A DNA stretch of 64,000 nucleotides from Candidatus Helarchaeota archaeon (lineage in GTDB: Archaea; Asgardarchaeota; Lokiarchaeia; Helarchaeales; RDOG01). A program made the translations under genes and the position numbers. The notes under the pieces are model-generated. The model saw only the letters and a program-made list of their open reading frames with translations, had not been told where the DNA came from and did no database searches. Within the stretch, counting starts at the first letter, position 1; each line of letters starts with the position of its first letter. The stretch covers positions 62,001 through 126,000 of the forward strand of contig JAHPZH010000005.1 of NCBI GenBank assembly GCA_019058315.1, given 5' to 3'. Below are positions 1 through 8,900 of this stretch, one piece after another.

Positions 1-1335
1 ACTTCCAACAATCTGCATACCAATCGGAAGACCTTCAGTAGACCAACCAGCTGGAATAGAAGCCGCTGGGAGACCGGTCATGTTAAAAGGATATGTAAAG
101 CTCATCCATGAAAGTGGAGATGCACTTCGACCATCAATTTTTTCAGGATACATTATACCATGTTTAAATGCTGGAACTGCAGTAGTAGGAGTAATTAGTA
201 AATCATAGCCCTTAAAGAATTTTAAAAGCTTTTCATACATTTTTTTTCTCGTAGCTAATCCAGAAATATAATCAGTAGCTTTTTGATTCAGACCCATTTC
301 GATTATTTTTACCAAGTTTGGGCTTAAAATATCTTGTTGTTTATTATATGCGGCTTTGAGATCAAAAGCCAAAGTAGGAGCTACTAGATTCATACCAAAT
401 GCTATTTCTGGGTTCTTGAGTTTGATTTTAGCTTCTTCTACTATCCAACCCAGTTTTTCAAATTTATGAACTGAGTCTACAACATTTTTTCTTACCTCTG
501 GATCTAGATTTTTACAAAAACCGAGACTTAAAGAGTAGCCAATTTTCAATTTTTTAGGGCTTTCTTTAATTCCTTCATAATAACTAATTTTTTGGTCTGG
601 CAATGCTTCCTGGTCTGCATAATATGGTTGTTTCATAACATCCAGCATTAATGCAGCATCTTCAACATATCTAGCTATAGGTCCAAAATCAGACAGAAGA
701 GCAAATCCCATTGCAATTCTAGGATAGTGCGGTATTCTTCCATGAGTTGGTTTAATACCAAAAGCACCACATAGACAAGAAGGGATTCTTACAGAACCAC
801 CGCCATCAGAACCTTGAGCAAGAGGACTTAACCCACTAACAACTGCAGCTGCCGCACCTCCGCTTGATCCACCAGATGTTCTATCAAGATTCCATGGATT
901 ATTCGTCTTTCCAAAAATTAGATTATCAGTGATTGCTTGATGACCAAATTCTGGAGTGTTAGTCTTGCCTAGTATTACACAACCAGCGTCTTTTAATCGT
1001 TTTACAGCAATATCATCCTCTTCAGGAATATGATTTTCATAAAGTTTTGAACCAAATGTAGTTCTTACTCCTTTTACTGCTGTTAAATCTTTTATTGATG
1101 TAGGAACACCATTTAGAGTACTAATTTTTTTACTATTTTTAACAGCATCATCAGCGTTTTTTGCTTGTTCTCTAGCCATATCAAAAGTAGGAGTACAATA
1201 AGCATTAATTTTAGGATTGATTTTTTCTATTCTTTCTATGAATGCTTCAGTTATTTCCACTGCAGAAATCTCTTGTCTTTTAATTAAATCTATGATATTA
1301 CAGGCAGATAGAAAGTAAATATCTTCTTTTTTCAT
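1..1335 (-). CDS. Amidase signature family protein (partial, C-terminus beyond window start)
   Basis: The reading frame is open from an ATG at 1335 to the first base of the window, giving 445 residues without a stop, so the C-terminus lies outside. The amidase signature is clear. SIKDL near residue 77 supplies the catalytic Lys, a Gly/Ser stretch (TSGGSSGG) follows, and GSDGGGSVRIPSS holds the cis-Ser and nucleophile Ser of the Ser-cisSer-Lys triad. CGAFGIKPTHGR comes next, as in Glu-tRNA amidotransferase A subunits and general amidases. Family members hydrolyse C-N amide bonds of small amides. The GatA role is less likely because no gatB or gatC is adjacent, but the partners could lie outside the window. 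No signal peptide is visible, so it should be cytosolic. Confidence 0.9.
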   Translation of the reverse strand, partial: MKKEDIYFLSACNIIDLIKRQEISAVEITEAFIERIEKINPKINAYCTPTFDMAREQAKNADDAVKNSKKISTLNGVPTSIKDLTAVKGVRTTFGSKLYENHIPEEDDIAVKRLKDAGCVILGKTNTPEFGHQAITDNLIFGKTNNPWNLDRTSGGSSGGAAAAVVSGLSPLAQGSDGGGSVRIPSCLCGAFGIKPTHGRIPHYPRIAMGFALLSDFGPIARYVEDAALMLDVMKQPYYADQEALPDQKISYYEGIKESPKKLKIGYSLSLGFCKNLDPEVRKNVVDSVHKFEKLGWIVEEAKIKLKNPEIAFGMNLVAPTLAFDLKAAYNKQQDILSPNLVKIIEMGLNQKATDYISGLATRKKMYEKLLKFFKGYDLLITPTTAVPAFKHGIMYPEKIDGRSASPLSWMSFTYPFNMTGLPAASIPAGWSTEGLPIGMQIVGS

Positions 1336-1558
1336 TTTAAACACTTTTTAATTCAATATTTTTAAAATTCATATGGTTATTTATCAAATTTTCAATTTAT
1401 AAAAGAAGTTATCTATTTCTTTTTCCAACAAATTTTTTCCATTTTATTAAGTTATTTAACCAATTTCAAACTGAAACCTAAAATAATTAAATAAAAAATC
1501 TTTTTTAATAATTTAATTATTAGTTCAAATTGATGACGATTATAAAATAATAGAGTAG

Positions 1559-2239
1559 ATGATTGTGTCGATTTTCTGGCTTCTTAGAATTATTTTTATA
1601 ATTATTTTTTTTATGTTAATTCTAATTAATGGTCATTTTTTAACAAATCGTCAGAAATATGAGCATATTCTTAATAATAGATCTTTGAATATTTTTTTTG
1701 TAGCTTTATACAATGCATGCTGTTATTTATCAGCAGGGCTCCTTCCTTCAGATCCTAATGTAGTTCATCCGCCTCTATTTTTTAAAAGTCAATTAATTAT
1801 TATTGGTTTTCAATTTCTCGGGGTATTAAATTTAATTCTTGGATTTTTACTTCTTATAAAAACAGTCTTAATGCGTAAGACTATTGGAGCTGAGGAAACT
1901 GAAGGAGGATTAATAACTAATGGAATATACGTTTATTTCCGCCATCCAATTTATACAGGAATTTTTTTAATCTCTTTTGCTATAGCTTTAAATTCCATCA
2001 ATTTAGATGGAATGCTTATATTGCCATTTATTTTTTTAGCTAATTTACTCCAAGCAAAAATTGAAGAAAAATATGATGTAGGCAAAATTTTTAAGGAAGA
2101 ATATGAAGAATATCGGAAAAAGACAAGAATGTTTGGTCCCTTATGGCTTTGGTTAATTATATTGACGATTTTTGTTTTACTAATGATGGTTTCTTACTTT
2201 ACTTATTTACCCACCTTAACTGATTTCATACTTTTCTAA
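1559..2239 (+). CDS. Isoprenylcysteine carboxyl methyltransferase-like membrane methyltransferase
   Basis: The protein has 226 residues with about five hydrophobic helices. The C-terminal half carries the ICMT/phospholipid-methyltransferase hallmark: GLITNGIYVYFRHPIYTG (about residues 117-134, RHP at 128-130), followed by a helix and then EEYEEYRKKTRMF near residue 180. In the family these segments bind S-adenosylmethionine and place the carboxyl or phospholipid acceptor at the membrane face. True ICMT methylates prenylated C-terminal cysteines. The small GTPases in this window lack a CaaX box, so a lipid or quinone substrate is as likely. No strong ribosome binding site precedes the ATG, and the upstream 200 bp are AT-rich and could hold its promoter. 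Confidence 0.75.
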   Translation: MIVSIFWLLRIIFIIIFFMLILINGHFLTNRQKYEHILNNRSLNIFFVALYNACCYLSAGLLPSDPNVVHPPLFFKSQLIIIGFQFLGVLNLILGFLLLIKTVLMRKTIGAEETEGGLITNGIYVYFRHPIYTGIFLISFAIALNSINLDGMLILPFIFLANLLQAKIEEKYDVGKIFKEEYEEYRKKTRMFGPLWLWLIILTIFVLLMMVSYFTYLPTLTDFILF

Positions 2240-2242
2240 GAT

Positions 2243-2701
2243 CTACAAATTCCATTTCTCAAAATATACATGCTTTAATTTTTCATGTATTGGTTCAACT
2301 TTAAATTGTTTGTAACCTAATTTTTTATATAAATAGATATTTTTCTCGCTCTTATGGCCAGTAAATAATTCATATTTTTTAATATCTTTAAAATTATGTT
2401 CAATTTCATTCATTAATTTAGAACCGATTCCTTGATTTTGAAAATCGGGATGAACAATTAATCTTCCAATATGGCAAGTGTCTCCTTCTTTATAACCTCT
2501 TACAGAACCAACGATTTTATTATCAATTACGGCTTTTAGAAAAGTCTGTTGAGGAAAGACATTTTTCATCTCCTCAATCGTTTCAATTAATGGAGGAATA
2601 GTATAATCATTATAAATTTTAGCTTGCACTTGAAAAGCAATTTTTTGTAAATTAAGTATATCTTCCAGATCTTCGCTTTCTACTTTTTCTATTTTTATAA
2701 T
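2243..2701 (-). CDS. GNAT family N-acetyltransferase with probable non-AUG (ATT) start
   Basis: The core shows the GNAT acetyl-CoA binding signature LIVHPDFQNQGIGSKLM, followed by a beta strand and YKKLGYK, typical of the fold. The first GTG in frame (2629) would delete the first strand and helix. Reading upstream, the frame stays open for 24 more codons and encodes IIKIEKVESEDLEDILNLQK, a typical GNAT N-terminus, before a TAA at 2702-2704. No ATG, GTG or TTG gives a full-length start. An AAAGGTCG motif lies about 8 bases before an ATT codon at 2701, so I place the start there (152 residues). It ends 3 bp past the convergent methyltransferase gene. The substrate cannot be read from the sequence. 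Confidence 0.75.
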   Translation of the reverse strand: MIKIEKVESEDLEDILNLQKIAFQVQAKIYNDYTIPPLIETIEEMKNVFPQQTFLKAVIDNKIVGSVRGYKEGDTCHIGRLIVHPDFQNQGIGSKLMNEIEHNFKDIKKYELFTGHKSEKNIYLYKKLGYKQFKVEPIHEKLKHVYFEKWNL

Positions 2702-2729
2702 TTAAGACGACCTTTTATAATTTATTAAA

Positions 2730-4847
2730 TTAATTTATCTTTTCTAACCTTACTTTAATTCCATCTAATAAAACCATTCCCGCAAAAGTCTCTAAATTCT
2801 TCCAATTATCGTCAGTTATCAAATTTATATTATAACCACGTTTTTCCTTTGCAATCCCCTCAGGGGGATTTTCCACTGTTCTTCCCCAGCCATGTGGTAT
2901 CCAAATAACACCCTTCATAAGATCATCTATGATTTTTATGGGAATATCTATGGAATTAATTCTACTTTTTACACGAATAATTTGATAATCTTCAACTTCT
3001 AGACTTCTTGCATCCTCAGGATGGATATAGCAATAATTTGTACCTTCCTTTAAATGTAACCAACTATTTATCGTTTCTATATCTCTCCCTGAAATTAAAT
3101 AATATGGAAATTCATTATCATATGGACCTTTCCATTTTCTAAATTTTTCAAATTCATCTATGTAGTCTTTTGGAACTAAATCTATTAATTTATCAGATGT
3201 TTGGAGCTTATCTGGAAGTAAAACATTATATTGAATCTTTTTCTCTTCATTTAGAAAAATTCCCCTTTCAGATTTCATTAAATTCTTGATTTTTTTTCGG
3301 TCTGCTCTTGATAAAATAGATTTAAAAATAGTAATTGGAGGACCACCTATAGTTGGTAATCCCATTTTTTTTCCTAATAGATTAAAAATCTCCCATTCTG
3401 GTTTTTGTTCGGAATCAGGTTGCACTACAGGATCAGAATAACTTGCAAACGGTATAGGGTTAAATGAAGTTGTTGTTAAAGTTAAATCTTCTCTTTCCAA
3501 AAAAGTCACTGCAGGTAGAATATAATCAGCTAAACTTCCCGTATCATTCATGTAAAAATCTATAGAGACTAATAATTCTAATTTTTTAAATGCTTTTTCA
3601 AGTTTTTTTGTGTTTGGACAACTAACTAAGGGATCACCCGCGACAATGAGCATAGCTTTTATTTGATCATCTCCAGGCGTCAATATTTCATCTGCCATTA
3701 ATGCTGCTGGATAAGTTCCCATTAAACTTCGAAATTTACCAATTCTGCTAAGGTTTGCACCTTTATCTGCAACTTTGCCAGTTACTTCTGAAGTTTCAAG
3801 TCCACCTACATTAGAAATACTAAACACATCTATTAAACCAGAACTATAAAAATTTCCCTTTTTATCTATATTTCCAGTAATAAAATTAAATACATCAATT
3901 GCCCAAGCTAGCAATGTAGCAAAAGATCCGCGATCAGTCCCTGCTCTTCCATAAACTGATGCGCCACCTTTTTTGGATGCTTCTAGAAAGTCATTTACAA
4001 TTTTTATTATGTTTTCTTTAGAAATACATGTTATTTTAGCAATTTGATTTAGATCCCCACCAAATTCTTTTGCGATTTTTCGTAATTCATCGATTCCCTT
4101 AGAATACTTCCTAATGAATTCTTTATCTTCAAGATCATTTTCTAAAACATAGTTGATCATACCAAAAAGCAGGTAGATGTCAGTATTTGGACAAATAAAA
4201 TGATGATCGCCGATTTTTTTTGCAATAGGTATTTTTCTGGGATTGATCCAGACAATTTTGCAACCTCGTTTCTCCATTTCTTTTAAACGTTGAGCTGGGC
4301 GGGGAAAAACAACAAAACTAAAATGTGAAGCCCCGGGATTTGTTCCAAGTGCTAAGAAATAGTCTATATTTGCAAAATCTGGAACTATTATAATGAGATT
4401 TGAACCATAAAAACGTTTAGAATGAGCAAATTTATTATTACAATCTTGAGAACCAGCAGAATAAATATTTCGGGAACCTAAGAATCTCATAAATGCTTGG
4501 GTATAAATTGCAGCAGAATAGGAAAAAGCTACGGGATTCCCAAAGTACATCCCAATAGATTTAGGACCGAATGTATTCTTTATTTTTAATAATTTTTCCC
4601 CTATCTCATTTATGGCTTGTTCCCAGGATATTCTTTCATACTTACTATCAATTTTTTTCATTGGATATTTAATCCGTTTGGGGTCATATTGAACATTAAG
4701 CATCGAACGACCTTTGATGCACGAATAACCCTTCGAAACTGGGTGATCCTTATCTGCATAGTATTTTAAAATCCTGTTGCTCTCCACTTCTGCAGTAAAA
4801 CCGCAAGATCCTTCACATATTCTGCAATAGGTATACTTTTTTTCCAT
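2730..4847 (-). CDS. Molybdopterin oxidoreductase, formate dehydrogenase / DMSO reductase superfamily
   Basis: A protein of about 705 residues with the full family layout. An N-terminal 4Fe-4S motif (CRICEGSCG, with the fourth Cys in GYSCIKG, residues 8-43) is followed by pterin-binding domains (WINPRKIPIAKKIGDHH, a GTDRGS motif, AGDPLVSCPNTKK) and a C-terminal molydopterin dinucleotide domain ending in IWIPHGWGR. There is no twin-arginine signal, so it is cytoplasmic. The segment where the Mo ligand usually sits reads AGSQDCNNKFAH, so Cys may be the ligand, which is uncertain. No electron-transfer FeS subunit or membrane anchor is adjacent. The frame is open to a TTG at 4865, but the ATG at 4847, preceded by GTGAT, is the better start. 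Possible substrates include formate, sulfur oxyanions or aldehydes, and none can be chosen. Confidence 0.85.
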   Translation of the reverse strand: MEKKYTYCRICEGSCGFTAEVESNRILKYYADKDHPVSKGYSCIKGRSMLNVQYDPKRIKYPMKKIDSKYERISWEQAINEIGEKLLKIKNTFGPKSIGMYFGNPVAFSYSAAIYTQAFMRFLGSRNIYSAGSQDCNNKFAHSKRFYGSNLIIIVPDFANIDYFLALGTNPGASHFSFVVFPRPAQRLKEMEKRGCKIVWINPRKIPIAKKIGDHHFICPNTDIYLLFGMINYVLENDLEDKEFIRKYSKGIDELRKIAKEFGGDLNQIAKITCISKENIIKIVNDFLEASKKGGASVYGRAGTDRGSFATLLAWAIDVFNFITGNIDKKGNFYSSGLIDVFSISNVGGLETSEVTGKVADKGANLSRIGKFRSLMGTYPAALMADEILTPGDDQIKAMLIVAGDPLVSCPNTKKLEKAFKKLELLVSIDFYMNDTGSLADYILPAVTFLEREDLTLTTTSFNPIPFASYSDPVVQPDSEQKPEWEIFNLLGKKMGLPTIGGPPITIFKSILSRADRKKIKNLMKSERGIFLNEEKKIQYNVLLPDKLQTSDKLIDLVPKDYIDEFEKFRKWKGPYDNEFPYYLISGRDIETINSWLHLKEGTNYCYIHPEDARSLEVEDYQIIRVKSRINSIDIPIKIIDDLMKGVIWIPHGWGRTVENPPEGIAKEKRGYNINLITDDNWKNLETFAGMVLLDGIKVRLEKIN

Positions 4848-4869
4848 TAAAATCACGTAATTCAATTAA

Positions 4870-4975
4870 TTTTTTTTTATTATTTTGAGTTAATTTTTGA
4901 AATATTTTTGATCAACACTAAATTCATACAATTTTTTTTATTATTTTGAGTAAATTTTTGAACTATTTTTAATCA
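4870..4975. repeat. Imperfect direct repeat, two copies about 61 bp apart
   Basis: The block TTATTATTTTGAGTTAATTT and the following TTTTGAAATATTTTTGATCA occur near 4877-4913, and again with a few changes near 4938-4975. The two copies lie directly upstream of the molybdopterin oxidoreductase gene on the minus strand and could be a duplicated promoter element. No other copy was seen in the window. Confidence 0.6.
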
Positions 4976-5155
4976 CCTATTTTTATCAAATACTTTTAAC
5001 TGCTAGACAATTCGAAATTGAGCACTTTAGAGAAATTCGGGAATTGCAAAGGGTTAAATATAATGATTCCTTCATATATTTAGTAAGTCAGTTAGTTAAT
5101 TTGAATTAAAAATATGAGAGATTTTTAAGTAAGAATAAAAATTAGAAAATATGTG

Positions 5156-5350
5156 ATGCTATTGATTGAAAGTACAAAAAAAATGAAGAAAAAACCGTCT
5201 ATTAGTTTTTATTGTATGAGATGCAATTTATTCTTTGTAGAAGATGGAGAAACATTATTAGACGAAATTAAATGTCCAGAATGTAATACTCATGAGATAT
5301 TTATAGAATTAGAATTTGATGATGAGAAAACTCCTAGTTATATTTCATAA
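5156..5350 (+). CDS. Small zinc-ribbon protein
   Basis: A protein of about 64 residues with one treble-clef or ribbon-type site: CMRC about 24 residues in, then CPEC after 20 further residues. An acidic C-terminal tail (FDDEKTPSYIS) follows. GTG and ATG codons are adjacent at 5153-5158, and a later ATG at 5183 just before the zinc ribbon is also possible. A candidate TATA-like stretch (GGTTAAATATAATG) lies about 90 bp upstream. The function is unknown. Proteins of this type are often small RNA-polymerase or chaperone accessories, but nothing here decides that. Confidence 0.6.
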   Translation: MLLIESTKKMKKKPSISFYCMRCNLFFVEDGETLLDEIKCPECNTHEIFIELEFDDEKTPSYIS

Positions 5351-5395
5351 ATGTGAAGTTCTTCAAATTATTTTTTCTATTTGTTTTTTTTTAGA
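5351..5395 (+). terminator. Oligo-T tracts downstream of the small zinc-ribbon gene
   Basis: Two runs of T (TTATTTTTTCT and TTTGTTTTTTTTTAG) directly follow the stop codon. Archaeal RNA polymerase terminates at such oligo-T tracts without needing a hairpin. Confidence 0.35.
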
Positions 5396-5614
5396 TCATA
5401 AGAACCTCAAGCATACCTAACAAAGAATTTTAAATACGAAGAACTTTAATCTAAAAATTTATTTTTTAAATATTGGATAATAATCATTCAAACAAAAATT
5501 TAATCTTAAGAATGAATTTTTAAGTAAATTAATAATTCATAGATTCAATTTTTTTGTAAATTTTTCTTAAAAAGATAAAAACAGATAAAAATTATTAATT
5601 ATAGATGCTTACTG

Positions 5615-6121
5615 ATGCTACTTACTAAAAAATATGTTGACAAGCTTCTTAAGGATATTTATGACTTGCATACCATTAAGGGATGTATTATCGCGAGTAT
5701 TAAGGGTATACCAATTTGTTCATTATTACCTCAGAACATAGATGAAAGAAAAATATCTATATTAGCTACAGTATTGCTATCTATTAGTGAAATGACCGCA
5801 AAAGAATTTAAATTGTTAAGTGATCCAACAGAATTAGCCTCAATGATGAAATTTGGAGAGTATATTTTAACAATAGTGAGAATAGGTGGAATAGCTTTAC
5901 TTATAACTCTAAATAAATATGATATGAGTCATGATGGATTGATAATTAGAAAAATCATAACCAAGATGCATAGTGAAATTAATAGTATATTAAGAACAGG
6001 ACTTACTGAAAAATTAAGAATTATTAAAAGGAAAATTGATGGAGGATACGTTTCATTAACAAATTTACAAGAATTAAATACAGTAGTAGATGAGATTAAT
6101 GAAATAATAAAAGAACTTTAA
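5615..6121 (+). CDS. Roadblock/LC7 (MglB-like) domain protein
   Basis: A 168-residue cytosolic protein. Residues 1-125 have the roadblock pattern: a first helix (KYVDKLLKDIYDLH), strand IKGCIIASIKGIPICS, a long middle helix (ISILATVLLSISEMTAKE), strands EYILTIVRIGGIALLITL, and a last amphipathic helix. The tail, about 45 residues, is helical. Roadblock proteins bind small Ras-like GTPases and act as GAP or scaffold dimers. Asgard genomes carry many of them together with Ras-like GTPases, and this window has two GTPases elsewhere. The next gene encodes a Sec23/24-like VWA protein 209 bp downstream, so cotranscription is possible but not certain. The partner GTPase is not identified. Confidence 0.75.
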   Translation: MLLTKKYVDKLLKDIYDLHTIKGCIIASIKGIPICSLLPQNIDERKISILATVLLSISEMTAKEFKLLSDPTELASMMKFGEYILTIVRIGGIALLITLNKYDMSHDGLIIRKIITKMHSEINSILRTGLTEKLRIIKRKIDGGYVSLTNLQELNTVVDEINEIIKEL

Positions 6122-6330
6122 ATTCTTTGCATTATTATAAATATTTAAATAAGAAGCACTTTATACAAAAGTGATTATTTTTATAAAAAGGATAATAATC
6201 ATTAAGACTAAAATATAAGACTAAAGTTCAATCTAAAAAAATTACGATAATAACAACTTAGAGATGAAAAATTAATAAGAACTTAACAAAAAATTAACAA
6301 GAATTATAATAAATTAGGGGTGAATATTAA

Positions 6331-7899
6331 ATGCCATTATTAAATAGAGCACATGAGAAGCTTTTATCGAGAAAGTTAAAGGCAGATGATTTACCTTATG
6401 TTACTTCCATTAAATTTAAAGAATTAACTAAAGTTAAAGAAAGTATTGTTGGTAAACCCATTCTTTGTTCAAGTTGTAAAGCAGCACTTACCAATCCAGC
6501 TATGGTAAAAATAGACCAAAAAGTTGGACATCATTTTATATGCGAATTTTGTGGCACATTGAATGTCGTGGATCCTAAGGATTTACCTTCTGGTTCATGG
6601 ACAGATCTTGATTATATTATAGAAACAAAAACGGAACCGAAGGATGTTACTAAGTTAAAAATAACAGGTGATAATATAACTTCAGTTATTGATATTTCTG
6701 GCTCAATGTCGGATGGTAAATTAGAGGCTGTAAAGCGAAGTTTGGTCGAGACAGTTCGAGATTTAAAAGTAAATTCTCCTGGATCACATTTTTCTTTGAT
6801 TACATTCGAATCTAGTGTTCGACTACTTTCGCATAAAGGAAAGGAAGTCCTAAAACTTTCTGGGGATACACTTCATTCAAAAAAGGATATAATCAAGCGT
6901 TTTCAAAAAGCAGATCTTGACTTTGTTCCAATCTCAGATACTGCTGATAGATGGATTGATATGATTAATCAAATGATGCCAATGGATATGACAGCACTAG
7001 GTCCAGCTTTATTAGGGGGAGTAACACTCTTAGGGCGAGCTGGGACTGGTGGGCGACTTATATTACTTACTGATGGGATGGCTAACCAAGGTTTGGGAAA
7101 TTTAGAAACACCAACTTCATCTGGTAAAAAATTCTATGATGAAATGGGTGATTTATGTCTCAATCATAATATAATAGTTGAAGTAGTCGGCGTTCAGAGC
7201 CATGAAGGTGCTAGTGAATTAGGTTTAGATGTTCTAGGACATTTAGCAGATAAAACTGGTGGAGATATATTTTTTGTTACCCGAGAAGAACTTAAAGATG
7301 CATTTGAGAAAATGCGATCCGTTGAATATCTTGCGAAAAATGTTTCTGTTAGCGTTATTGCACCAAAAAAGAGGTTAAAACTTCGAAGCGTATCAGGAGT
7401 TTCGGTCCCTAAAACAGCAGGCCCCATTGAGGTTGGTGCTGTAACTAAAGATCGAGAAATCTTTTATGAAATGGAAACACTTGATGATCTAAAAGAAGAA
7501 GAAGTCCCGGTTCAAACCCAAATTATGTATAAGGATAAAGAAGGAAACACACATTTACGAATTATTAATGAAAAATTAAAAACAACAAAAGATGAAAAAG
7601 AATACAACAAGAAATATAATTTAAACCTAACTACGACTTATAACGTGCAAAAAGCCGGTGAATCGTATTATAAATCGGATGTAAAGGCCGCGAAATCTCA
7701 ATTAAAAGCTTATCAAACCAAAATTAAAAATTTAGCTGCTGGTGGACCAATGCCAGCTGCGGCTGAAGCAGTAATTGCTAAGTTAGATGATGAGATGGAA
7801 GAAATAGATAAAGAAGAAGAGAAAGTAGAAAAATTTAAGGGTAAAAAATCCTATCGCGCAAGTATAGCTCAAAAAATGAAACGAAGATTATCAGAATAA
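6331..7899 (+). CDS. Zinc finger-VWA protein with Sec23/Sec24-like domain order
   Basis: A 522-residue protein. A four-Cys zinc finger (C46, C49, C71, C74: CSSC then CEFC) is followed at residues 113-330 by a VWA domain with an intact MIDAS (DISGS at 121-125, T219 region MDMTALGPALL, and LLTDGMA). Next come a beta-rich segment (about 335-425) and a charged helical C-terminus with a coiled coil (about 430-522). Zinc finger, VWA trunk, beta sandwich, helices is the order seen in COPII Sec23/Sec24, and the finger resembles theirs (CxxC, LNP-like, CxFC, N). Sec23/24 trunks have lost the MIDAS, whereas this one keeps it. A strong ribosome site (GGGGTGA) lies 7 bp before the ATG. No signal peptide. 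A plain MoxR/CoxE-type VWA protein is the alternative. Confidence 0.75.
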   Translation: MPLLNRAHEKLLSRKLKADDLPYVTSIKFKELTKVKESIVGKPILCSSCKAALTNPAMVKIDQKVGHHFICEFCGTLNVVDPKDLPSGSWTDLDYIIETKTEPKDVTKLKITGDNITSVIDISGSMSDGKLEAVKRSLVETVRDLKVNSPGSHFSLITFESSVRLLSHKGKEVLKLSGDTLHSKKDIIKRFQKADLDFVPISDTADRWIDMINQMMPMDMTALGPALLGGVTLLGRAGTGGRLILLTDGMANQGLGNLETPTSSGKKFYDEMGDLCLNHNIIVEVVGVQSHEGASELGLDVLGHLADKTGGDIFFVTREELKDAFEKMRSVEYLAKNVSVSVIAPKKRLKLRSVSGVSVPKTAGPIEVGAVTKDREIFYEMETLDDLKEEEVPVQTQIMYKDKEGNTHLRIINEKLKTTKDEKEYNKKYNLNLTTTYNVQKAGESYYKSDVKAAKSQLKAYQTKIKNLAAGGPMPAAAEAVIAKLDDEMEEIDKEEEKVEKFKGKKSYRASIAQKMKRRLSE

Positions 7900-7931
7900 A
7901 TATTTTTTACTTTTTTTTATTTTTTTTAATT
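7900..7931 (+). terminator. T-rich intergenic terminator between convergent genes
   Basis: The 32 bp between two convergent genes consist almost only of T runs on the plus strand (ATTTTTTACTTTTTTTTATT and similar), which fits archaeal oligo-T termination of the upstream VWA gene. Confidence 0.45.
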
Positions 7932-8861
7932 TTAAAAATTTCTTAATTTTATTAGTTTTAATACGTGCTCCCCGTTTTTTTCAGTAAATTCATAATAAAC
8001 CCATAATTCATTTTCATATTTTAATCCAAATAAATAACGACAAGAACCTTTACCAAAATCAGAGTGATATGTTGGTTCTTCCAAGCTTTGGATTTTTAGA
8101 TTTTTTGGTGAAGATCCGGTTAAAACACCAGATTTTTCTTCACATAAACCAGATTCTTGATCCGTTCCATCGAAAAATCCAAAGTATTGATCATTGAATT
8201 CGAAAATTGATGTTAATCGAATCATATAACTAGCCCATTTACAATCCTTTAAATTAACGAACACATCTCCATTCCATTTGAAGGAAATTCCATCTTGGCT
8301 CGTTAAGAGACCGCTTGATCCCCAAGGTTTTTTCCAAAATCGAAAATAATCGATATAGAGATGAATTTTATCATTAAAAACAGATACAATAGGATCTTTA
8401 ATGCTAAGTCTATGAAAACGGGGCAAATTCCATTTTATCTTTTGTATTTTTTTCGAATCAAAATTCGAGGGATCTCTTGCTACAATTTTTTTAATCTGCC
8501 ATCTAGGAATTATGGCATTAGATTCATATGAAAAAAATAAATTATATTTATCTTGAATTTTAATCATCGATGCTCCTTCGATGCTTTTTACATCAATTTC
8601 TTTTTTTCCCATTTCCCAAATTACTTTAAAATCAGTGCCATTTATTGACTCTAGAATTTGACATTTATACCCTCTATGAGTATCACTGGGTAATACTTTT
8701 CCCTTCTTCGGTCTAGGATTACGAATTCTTACATATAAATAGAATTTCTCGAAATCTTTATCAAAAAAAATTGAAGATGCACCAATCCAATACCCTTTTC
8801 CTTTTCCCTCAGGTTCTAAAATGGTGGTTCCTTCTTGCGGATTAAAAAGAAAGTTATCCAT
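7932..8861 (-). CDS. Five-bladed beta-propeller protein, glycosidase GH43/GH130-like
   Basis: The 309 residues are beta-rich, with repeating strand patterns. Propeller-type signatures include IGASSIFFDKDFEKFYLYVR, IEGASMIKIQDKYNLFFSYE, SIKDPIVSVFNDKIHLYID and LLTSQDGISFKWNG, each with an acidic residue at a blade start as in GH43, GH32 and GH130 enzymes. No signal peptide is present, so it would act inside the cell on a glycan or phospho-sugar, or be exported some other way. Catalytic acids cannot be assigned confidently by eye; the DP in SIKDP is a candidate. Start ATG at 8861. The neighbour downstream in the minus direction is unrelated. Family identity is probable, enzymatic activity unproven. 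Confidence 0.55.
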   Translation of the reverse strand: MDNFLFNPQEGTTILEPEGKGKGYWIGASSIFFDKDFEKFYLYVRIRNPRPKKGKVLPSDTHRGYKCQILESINGTDFKVIWEMGKKEIDVKSIEGASMIKIQDKYNLFFSYESNAIIPRWQIKKIVARDPSNFDSKKIQKIKWNLPRFHRLSIKDPIVSVFNDKIHLYIDYFRFWKKPWGSSGLLTSQDGISFKWNGDVFVNLKDCKWASYMIRLTSIFEFNDQYFGFFDGTDQESGLCEEKSGVLTGSSPKNLKIQSLEEPTYHSDFGKGSCRYLFGLKYENELWVYYEFTEKNGEHVLKLIKLRNF

Positions 8862-8900
8862 TTAAATCCATCTGATACCAATAAATTAAGCTTTGAATTA

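Noticed and set aside
1559..2239. Idea that the ICMT-like enzyme methylates prenylated small GTPases of this window
   Set aside because: Both GTPases lack a C-terminal cysteine, so there is no CaaX substrate here.
7194..7427. 77-residue minus-strand frame
   Set aside because: It lies entirely inside the zinc finger-VWA gene and has no ribosome site or family match, so it is a shadow frame.
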